Below are positions 1 through 4,240 of a stretch of 5,311 bases of DNA, piece after piece. Position 1 is the first letter of the stretch; each line of letters begins with the position of its first letter. Both the position numbers and the translations under genes were made by a program. Below the pieces are notes generated by a model. The model was not told the origin of the DNA and searched no databases. It saw nothing but the letters and a program-made list of their open reading frames with translations. Source of the DNA: an uncultured Clostridium sp. (GTDB lineage: Bacteria; Bacillota; Clostridia; TANB77; CAG-508); NCBI GenBank assembly GCA_945937855.1, contig CAMEUC010000104.1, positions 1-5,311 of the forward strand, written 5' to 3'.

Positions 1-207
1 CATTTATAAAATTTTCACTACTACTTGTCTTACTTCCATGATGTCCTACTTTTAATACATCTATATTTGATAAATTATATCTTTCTAATATATCCTTTTT
101 TTATCTACTCCAGCATCGCCCATAAACATAAATTTATAATTATTTATTAAATGAATACTATCTTCCATATGATCAAAGTCTCCATGTGGTGACATACGTT
201 TATACAT
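1..207 (-). pseudogene. Metallo-beta-lactamase-fold hydrolase fragment, ComEC C-terminal type, degraded
   Basis: Reading leftwards from about 207, the translation gives MSPHGDFDHMED, resembling the metal-binding HGDxDH motif of the ComEC-like metallo-beta-lactamase family. This is followed soon after by KFMFMGDAGVDKK. That frame ends at a TAG at 85-87. Shifting frame at the T7 run (96-102, A7 on the coding strand) restores KDILERYNLSNIDVLKVGHHGSKTSS, containing the conserved GHHGS motif, and it continues past the left edge. The gene is therefore broken by a one-base slip in a homopolymer. Only about a dozen residues separate DHM from the GDAG strand, where family members usually have several tens, so an internal deletion is also likely. 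An in-frame stop at 235-237 and no Shine-Dalgarno near the ATGs at 195 or 207 mean the true N-terminus is missing. In ComEC this domain is thought to act as a nuclease during DNA uptake; stand-alone relatives have uncertain roles. The family assignment is good; the exact gene is uncertain. Confidence 0.7.
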
Positions 208-290
208 ATAAATTTGAGCAAAAAATATTGCAAATTAAAATTCAATGTTTTTTTAAAATTTTAATGTTTTAAATTAATTGTAATTTTTAT

Positions 291-385
291 AAGTGGGAAG
301 TGAGAGGTACGAAGTGGGAAAATAAAGCAAATCCTTCGAAGACCTGCCATAAATGCCCACTTCACACCGCACAAATCACACCTCT
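291..385. repeat. Heptamer-rich imperfect inverted repeat, copy 1
   Basis: This is an intergenic element of about 95 bp centred on TTCGAA (335-340). The left arm is four consecutive 7-mers: AAGTGGG, AAGTGAG, AGGTACG, AAGTGGG (291-318). The right arm, read on the minus strand, has the same phase: GAGGTGT, GATTTGT, GCGGTGT, GAAGTGG. The arms pair imperfectly, so a transcript would form one long hairpin. A diverged second copy lies at 3197-3278, sharing GAGGT, AAGTGGGA, GCAAATC and TTCGAA in the same order and orientation. Copy 1 begins 31 bases after the spoIVA stop and may form part of that transcript's 3' end, although no U-tract follows it. The rest of 208-416 is A/T-rich, with no gene seen. 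Confidence 0.7.
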
Positions 386-416
386 AAAATACACTTTTCC
401 TAGCAAATTTAAATTT

Positions 417-1583
417 TTATAGAATTATACAAATTAATCCTCCACTTCCTTCGTTTATAATTCTTTCTAATGTTTCTTGTAATTTTCCTTGTGCTTCTTC
501 TGGCATTTTATATAGTTTGTTTTGTAATCCTTCATTTACTAATTCGTGTAAGTTTTTGCCAAATATATTTGATTCCCATATTTTCTTAGGATCACTTTCA
601 AATTCTGATAATAAGTAATTAACCAACTCTTCTGATTGTTTTTCACTTCCTACTATTGGCGATACCTCTGTTTCAATATCAGCTCTTATCATATGAATTG
701 ATGGTGCTTTTGCACGAAGTCTAATTCCATATCTTGAACCTTGTTTTACCATCTCTGGTTCATCTAAAATTAATTCATCCATAGTTGGTGTAACTATTCC
801 ATAACCTTTTTGTCTAACTTCTTGGAGTGCTACAGCTACTTTGTCATATTCTCTTTTTACATTAGATAAATTTGATATTGTAGTAAATAGGTCAGCTTCA
901 TCTTTAACCTCAACCCCTGTTATTTCTGTAAGGACTTTATAGAATAAGTTTTCTTTTAGGGTTACGTTAACACTAATACATCCATTTCCTAAATTAATTT
1001 CTTCTACACTTGTTTTAGAAATTATTTCTGTTTGTCTGATCTTTGCTGTAGCTGCATCTATACTTCTTACTGTTTTTACGTCTTTAAAAGCTTCTTTTAT
1101 TTCTTTTAATAATTCTTGTTTTAACTCATGTGTGTCCTCTAAACCATCAATCCATCCTGGGAAATTAATATTAATTCTTTCAATAGGAAATTCATATAAT
1201 ACTTTTCCTAAAATGTTATTTACATCATCTGTATTTAACTGCGTACAATTACTTGTGATTACTGGTACTCCATATTTTTCTTCTAGTTTATTGGCTAAAT
1301 CCATGGTTTCTTGTAAATATGGCATGCTACTATTTAATACAATTACAAATGGTTTATTCATTGCTTTTAATTCATTTACAACTCTTTCTTCTGCTTCTAT
1401 GTAATCTTCTCTTGGTATTTCTGTTATTGTTCCATCAGTCGTAACTAGTATTCCTATAGTTGAGTGTTCTGTTATTACCTTTTTAGTTCCAATCTCAGCT
1501 GCTTGTTCAAAAGGTATTTCTTCATCAGACCAAGGTGTCTTTACCATTCTAGGAACATCATTTTCCATATATCCGAAGTGCAT
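417..1583 (-). CDS. spoIVA: Stage IV sporulation protein A, C-terminal fragment (frameshifted)
   Basis: This frame encodes residues from about 107 to the end of SpoIVA. The start at 1583 is only the first ATG in the frame: it has no Shine-Dalgarno and lies inside the upstream fragment, so it is probably not a real start. Alignable sequence begins at GYMENDVPRM and runs to GSGGLICIIL, close to the invariant GSGGLIAIIL tail of Bacillus SpoIVA. Landmarks include EIGTKKVITEHSTIG, TTDGTI, EAEERV, LDEPEMVKQGSRYG, APSIHMI, EKQSEELV and LERIINEGSGG. This part holds the rest of the ATPase domain, the middle domain and the C-terminal domain, which in B. subtilis binds SpoVM and anchors the protein on the forespore outer membrane. 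Dropping one base at about 1575 joins it to the N-terminal fragment, giving 492 aa, the B. subtilis length. No other damage is visible. The identity is certain; whether the gene works in the cell is open. Confidence 0.9.
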   Translation of the reverse strand: MHFGYMENDVPRMVKTPWSDEEIPFEQAAEIGTKKVITEHSTIGILVTTDGTITEIPREDYIEAEERVVNELKAMNKPFVIVLNSSMPYLQETMDLANKLEEKYGVPVITSNCTQLNTDDVNNILGKVLYEFPIERININFPGWIDGLEDTHELKQELLKEIKEAFKDVKTVRSIDAATAKIRQTEIISKTSVEEINLGNGCISVNVTLKENLFYKVLTEITGVEVKDEADLFTTISNLSNVKREYDKVAVALQEVRQKGYGIVTPTMDELILDEPEMVKQGSRYGIRLRAKAPSIHMIRADIETEVSPIVGSEKQSEELVNYLLSEFESDPKKIWESNIFGKNLHELVNEGLQNKLYKMPEEAQGKLQETLERIINEGSGGLICIIL

Positions 1584-1896
1584 TATTTACCAAATATCCA
1601 ACACAATCTACTAATCTTGTTCTTAATTTTAAATTATCCCCTATTTTTATTTCTATTGCTTCATTTGGCACAAATTTTGGTTCTGTTGTCATTATAGTTC
1701 TGCCTGCAGCACTTTGTGGAAGTTCATCTCTTGCACGTTCTTTTTTGTAACTATTTTCAATATTAGGTAAAACTAATAAATCCATAAAATTTTTTATGAA
1801 TGTAGATTTACCTGTTCTTACTGGTCCAACAACTCCAATATATATGTCTCCATCTGTACGATTTGCTATGTCCTTATATATATCCAAATTCTCCAT
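1558..1896 (-). CDS. spoIVA: Stage IV sporulation protein A, N-terminal ATPase fragment (frameshifted)
   Basis: SpoIVA is the ATPase that polymerises around the forespore to form the base of the spore coat. This fragment carries the nucleotide-binding half. Walker A is GPVRTGKST with Lys30. The threonine pair is T70-T71 in RTIMTTEPKF. The Walker B-like stretch is RLVDCVGY with Asp97. All three match the numbering of the B. subtilis protein. PNIENSYKKERARDELPQSAAG is also typical. The ATG at 1896 follows AGGAGGT at 1907-1913, ten bases upstream. After LVNNAL (about residue 106) the frame runs into RIYGK and a TGA at 1558-1560, where homologues continue with GYMEN. An extra C on the coding strand (G at 1575) accounts for this. 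Left as read, the product would be a 112-aa stub with no polymerisation domain. Transcription is expected in the mother cell under sigma-E. Confidence 0.9.
   Translation of the reverse strand: MENLDIYKDIANRTDGDIYIGVVGPVRTGKSTFIKNFMDLLVLPNIENSYKKERARDELPQSAAGRTIMTTEPKFVPNEAIEIKIGDNLKLRTRLVDCVGYLVNNALRIYGK
1575..1575 (-). other. Single-base frameshift within spoIVA
   Basis: The coding strand reads GCA CTT CGG ATA TAT in the upstream frame. Removing the C at 1575 gives GCA CTT GGA TAT ATG GAA, or A-L-G-Y-M-E, which matches the downstream SpoIVA frame exactly and leaves no residue missing or added. This base is the most economical site, although a neighbouring change could give nearly the same protein. 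The site is not a long homopolymer. Confidence 0.8.
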
Positions 1897-1906
1897 AATA
1901 ATTATT

Positions 1907-1953
1907 ACCTCCTATAAATATAAAGTGTTTGTACTACTAAACTTTAATTAATG
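1907..1953 (-). promoter_or_regulatory. spoIVA ribosome binding site and candidate sigma-E promoter
   Basis: AGGAGGT (coding strand, 1907-1913) is a strong Shine-Dalgarno that fixes the spoIVA start at 1896. Upstream, CAAACACT (1924-1931) differs by one base from the sigma-E -10 form CATACACT. Fourteen bases further upstream is CATTAATT (1946-1953), a loose fit to the sigma-E -35 region. SpoIVA is a sigma-E gene in B. subtilis, which makes the call plausible. The region is so A/T-rich that chance matches are common. The ribosome binding site is solid; the promoter is tentative. Confidence 0.4.
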
Positions 1954-2007
1954 TATATTAATAAAAGTTAATAATTATTACCATTTTTTTATTTTTCTTT
2001 AAAATTT

Positions 2008-2042
2008 AAAAAAACCACATAGTAGAAGTTCTACTATGTGGT
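2008..2042 (-). terminator. Rho-independent terminator of the 334-aa gene
   Basis: Arms of 14 bp (2014-2027 and 2029-2042) are perfect complements around one central base. On the minus strand they are followed directly by a run of T (2008-2013). The hairpin begins ten bases after the TAA at 2052-2054. It ends transcription of the 334-aa gene and separates it from spoIVA. On the plus strand the hairpin is followed by only a short T-poor stretch, so it should work mainly leftwards. Confidence 0.9.
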
Positions 2043-2051
2043 AAAAATGGA

Positions 2052-3056
2052 TTAAAGCCATTTTCTGCAGATGTACAGGCTCATAAGTTCATACAAGTCT
2101 GTAAATTCCATCCCTTCAATTTCATAAACGTCAACCATATGTTCACCTTGAGTGGTTTTAATTACCTTGGTTTTCGTCTTGAATTTTAGAACAGAAGACC
2201 AATTCTTTCGAAATTCGTCAAAATGATTTACCAATTTGTTTTCTTGTTCTTTACTAATTGCTACACCATAGATAATTTCGCTTGTTACCTTCCAACCTCC
2301 CAAAGAAAACATTCTTTCTTTAATCTGCCTTATCTTCTTAAAGGTCGTCAACTCCTCCGTTTCGATTTCAATCTCAATTTTATCAAGAGGAAGTTTAACA
2401 AATCTCTTCATCATAACAATATCTTTTAAATCAAACATTTGAATAATCTCAATTAAAAGAGCAAGATTTATTGAAGAGTCCTCCAGCCAACACGCACTTT
2501 CCTTCCACATGGTATCAAGAAGAGCATATTCATCAAAATGAATGTTTTCTTCACTCTCCAAGTTTATGTCATGGTCATCATTTTCAAAAATCATATGATG
2601 ACCACCTGCAATAAAAATCAGGAAAATAAGCACATATTTTATTACATCAATGTCTGAAATATCTAAGCCCTTTCTGTCAACTTTTTTAAGAATGTTATCA
2701 ATAACTCCTCTTACGTTGCTATCATATACATACAAGTATTCAATTGTAAGTAGTTCCTTAAGAGCTTCGTTGGAATTATTTAACATATTTTCATATGCCA
2801 AATCTTTCTTTTTGCCATTAAAAATAGTTTTAGCATGATTGGTTGTTCCAGGGAGTAATCCCCAAAAGCGTTCCAATGCTTCTTTTTTCTTTTGAGGAAG
2901 CATTGAAACAGCCTTACCTAAATCTTCCACTGTTCCAGTAATTCCCGGAATGTTTCCATTCGGAATAGGTCTTCTGAAATAAGCTAAATGCTTTTGTAAG
3001 CTTTCTAAAGCCCTCTTTTCATAGATGACGTTTTTCCGTTTTTTACTTTTACCCAT
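2052..3056 (-). CDS. Unrecognised 334-aa protein, possibly acquired
   Basis: I do not recognise this protein. The ATG at 3056 is supported by AAAGGAAG about seven bases upstream. The N-terminus is very basic (MGKSKKRKN). Residues 43-69 (VEDLGKAVSMLPQKKKEALERFWGLL) superficially resemble the first helices of a sigma-region-4 or helix-turn-helix domain, but no convincing recognition helix follows. Residues 138-151 (VIKYVLIFLIFIAG) form a hydrophobic stretch flanked by HH and an acidic loop (ENDDHD); this could be a membrane segment or a buried helix. The rest looks alpha-helical and charged, with a beta-like basic patch near 290-301 and a C-terminus ending ICRKWL. There is no signal peptide. 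Hand counts of several 60-base lines give roughly 35-45% G+C, against about 28-33% in spoIVA and obgE, and more C/G-ending codons are used. Its own promoter and terminator make it a single-gene unit. Recent transfer is an inference. Confidence 0.85.
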   Translation of the reverse strand: MGKSKKRKNVIYEKRALESLQKHLAYFRRPIPNGNIPGITGTVEDLGKAVSMLPQKKKEALERFWGLLPGTTNHAKTIFNGKKKDLAYENMLNNSNEALKELLTIEYLYVYDSNVRGVIDNILKKVDRKGLDISDIDVIKYVLIFLIFIAGGHHMIFENDDHDINLESEENIHFDEYALLDTMWKESACWLEDSSINLALLIEIIQMFDLKDIVMMKRFVKLPLDKIEIEIETEELTTFKKIRQIKERMFSLGGWKVTSEIIYGVAISKEQENKLVNHFDEFRKNWSSVLKFKTKTKVIKTTQGEHMVDVYEIEGMEFTDLYELMSLYICRKWL

Positions 3057-3116
3057 TTTTTTCTTCCTTTCGTTTGTGCCTAAATAAAGGCGCGTATTAC
3101 AAAAAATTGCTTATAT

Positions 3117-3144
3117 ATTATACCATATATTTACATAAAGTAAA
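3117..3144 (-). promoter_or_regulatory. Extended -10 promoter of the 334-aa gene
   Basis: The coding strand reads TGGTATAAT, an extended -10 with a perfect TATAAT hexamer at 3117-3122. A weak -35, TTTACT, lies at 3139-3144 with a 16-base spacer. Transcription would start near 3110, giving an untranslated leader of about 50 bases. The leader holds a short imperfect inverted repeat (GTGCCT/AGGCGC on the plus strand, 3076-3093). Both the promoter and the gene point leftwards. Confidence 0.65.
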
Positions 3145-3196
3145 AGAGTTTTCCTGTTTTTTATTGTTAATGTTAAGTATAGTAATTAATAATTTG

Positions 3197-3278
3197 GAGG
3201 TGAAAAGTGGGATTGGTAATGGCAAATCTTCGAAAAATTACCCTAAAATCGCACATCGCACCTCTCACTTCGCACTTC
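3197..3278. repeat. Heptamer-rich imperfect inverted repeat, copy 2
   Basis: This is the second copy of the element at 291-385, centred on TTCGAA (3229-3234). On the minus strand its outer arm is four exact-phase 7-mers: GAAGTGC, GAAGTGA, GAGGTGC, GATGTGC (3278 down to 3251). The opposite arm carries GAGGTGA and AAAGTGG (3197-3210). Shared blocks with copy 1, in the same order, are GAGGT, AAGTGGGA, GCAAATC and TTCGAA. It starts 28 bases after the stop of the 46-aa ORF. The space from 3145 to 3196 holds nothing I can identify. Confidence 0.7.
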
Positions 3279-3306
3279 AGTTTTCAAAAACCAACGCTTT
3301 TGCAAA

Positions 3307-3447
3307 CTACAATTTATCTGAATTTTTTCTAGTAACCTTAACCATTTTTTTTGCTTGTTCTTTTTGTTTGTCTAATGGTAACCATTGGTTAAAAGAACAT
3401 ACAAATTCTCCATATTTTGTTGAATCTTCTTGTTTTTCCTCATCCAT
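3307..3447 (-). CDS. Small hypothetical protein, 46 aa
   Basis: The ORF runs from an ATG at 3447 to a TAG at 3307-3309 and encodes a charged, soluble peptide that starts MDEEKQEDSTKYGEF and ends TRKNSDKL. A central WLPLDKQKEQAKKM stretch could form an amphipathic helix. There is no signal peptide or membrane segment, and I recognise no family. Support for its being real comes from AAGGGGG, a good Shine-Dalgarno seven bases before the ATG, and from codon use like that of neighbouring genes. The Shine-Dalgarno is part of the 3' arm of the lexA terminator, and the seven intervening bases are the terminator's T-run, so translation would depend on read-through and an unfolded hairpin. I see no separate promoter. 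It could be a remnant of a longer gene or a chance ORF. Confidence 0.5.
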   Translation of the reverse strand: MDEEKQEDSTKYGEFVCSFNQWLPLDKQKEQAKKMVKVTRKNSDKL

Positions 3448-3493
3448 AAAAAAAGCCCCCTTATAAAGTTTTATTTTTATAATGAGCTTTTTT
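3448..3493 (-). terminator. Rho-independent terminator of lexA, probably bidirectional
   Basis: On the minus strand AAAAAAGCTC pairs with GGGCTTTTTT, and inside it TTATAAA pairs with TTTATAA around an eight-base loop, with a small internal bulge between the two stems. A run of seven T follows at 3448-3454. It begins about 16 bases after the lexA stop. The A/T-flanked stem also reads as a terminator on the plus strand. The AAGGGGG in the 3' arm doubles as the ribosome binding site of the 46-aa ORF. Confidence 0.8.
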
Positions 3494-3509
3494 ATATTTT
3501 TTATTCATT

Positions 3510-4154
3510 CTAATTTATTTTTCTAAATACCCCTGCTACTTTTCCAAGTATTTTACAGTTTGGTACTATTATTGGATCCATTGTACTATTTTCTGGTTGT
3601 AATCTGATGTGGTCTTTTTCTTTGTAAAATGTTTTCACTGTTGCTTCTTCCCCTATTAATGCTACTACTATTTCGCCATTTCTTGCTATGTCTTGTTTTT
3701 TTACTAGAATATAGTCTCCATCTAATATTCCAGCTTCTATCATACTTTCTCCTCTAACTACTAACATAAAGCTTTCGCTATTTCCTACAAAGTCTATTGG
3801 TATAGGGAAAGTATCTGTTATATTTTCTACTGCAAGTATTGGTTCTCCTGCTGTTATTTTTCCTATCACAGGCACTTCTGCAAGTTCTTTTCCATTATAT
3901 ATTGGTTTTGGTTCTTCCTTTTTTCCACCTTTTAATAATTTTAAAGCTCTACCTTTTTGGTCTTCTTTTGATAAATAACCTTTTTCTTTTAATTTTGAAA
4001 TATAAGTATGTACAGTTGCTGTAGAACTTAATCCAACAGCCTTTCCTATTTCTCTTACTGATGGCGGATATCCTTTATCATTTATTTGTTTTTCTATAAA
4101 TTTTAATATTGCTTTTTCTCTTTTATTTAATTCATCTGAATTATTTTTTTTCAT
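3510..4154 (-). CDS. lexA: LexA repressor, SOS regulator
   Basis: LexA represses DNA-damage genes and cleaves itself when stimulated by RecA filaments. The protein from the ATG at 4154 is 214 aa (B. subtilis LexA has 205). Residues 8-75 form the N-terminal winged helix: KREKAILKFI, then GYPPSVREIGKAVGLSSTATVHTYISKLKEKGYL. The self-cleavage bond is Ala102-Gly103 in KITAGEPI. The catalytic dyad is Ser137 (VRGESM) and Lys174 (ATVKTFY). The C-terminal LexA fold ends KILGKVAGVFRKIN. All key residues are present. The open frame extends to a TTG at 4217, but that codon lies in the -35 box, so the start is MKKNNSDELN at 4154. It has GGGGAG at 4165-4170, ten bases upstream. The gene has its own promoter and terminator, and autoregulation through the overlapping palindrome is likely. 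Confidence 0.95.
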   Translation of the reverse strand: MKKNNSDELNKREKAILKFIEKQINDKGYPPSVREIGKAVGLSSTATVHTYISKLKEKGYLSKEDQKGRALKLLKGGKKEEPKPIYNGKELAEVPVIGKITAGEPILAVENITDTFPIPIDFVGNSESFMLVVRGESMIEAGILDGDYILVKKQDIARNGEIVVALIGEEATVKTFYKEKDHIRLQPENSTMDPIIVPNCKILGKVAGVFRKIN

Positions 4155-4188
4155 CTTACAACCACTCCCCAAAATTTTATTTATTCTA

Positions 4189-4217
4189 ATAATATCACAA
4201 GTTCTTTTGTTTGTCAA
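4189..4217 (-). promoter_or_regulatory. lexA sigma-A promoter
   Basis: The coding strand has a perfect TTGACA (4212-4217), a 17-base spacer, and TATTAT (4189-4194), five of six to consensus. Transcription would begin near 4182 and give a leader of about 28 bases. The promoter lies between the obgE stop at 4241 and the lexA start, so lexA can be expressed independently of obgE. Confidence 0.85.
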
Positions 4218-4227
4218 ACAAAAGTTT
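4204..4227. promoter_or_regulatory. Candidate LexA operator palindrome
   Basis: A perfect palindrome with 10-bp arms and one central base spans 4204-4224 (arm CTTTTGTTTG). It covers the whole -35 box of lexA. At its right edge AAAC-AAAA-GTTT (4216-4227) has the spacing of the Gram-positive SOS box GAAC-N4-GTTC, with the outer bases changed. A repressor bound here would block RNA polymerase, which fits LexA controlling itself. The match to the known box is imperfect, so the binding protein is inferred from position. It lacks a following T-run, so it is not a terminator for obgE. Confidence 0.5.
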
Positions 4228-4240
4228 ATGTTTTTTTATT

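Noticed and set aside
291..385. CRISPR-like or simple tandem array
   Set aside because: The 7-base units are contiguous without spacers, only four per arm, and arranged as facing arms of an inverted repeat.
3207..3332. Plus-strand 41-aa ORF starting GTG after GGAGGTGAAAA
   Set aside because: The Shine-Dalgarno-like sequence is part of the heptamer repeat, and most of the reading frame runs through the repeat and then antisense to the 46-aa ORF. The peptide has no recognisable features.
3074..3466. Plus-strand 130-aa ORF across the intergenic region
   Set aside because: It crosses the promoter of the 334-aa gene, repeat copy 2 and the antisense of the 46-aa ORF. It has no supporting start site or protein features.
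4155..4217. Longer LexA beginning at the TTG at 4217 (21 extra residues)
   Set aside because: That TTG is inside the TTGACA -35 box and the extension covers the -10 and the leader. The ATG at 4154 has a ribosome binding site and gives the normal family length.
4204..4224. Palindrome between obgE and lexA as a terminator for obgE
   Set aside because: No T-run follows on the minus strand and the stem is made mostly of A-T pairs. Its overlap with the -35 box fits an operator better.
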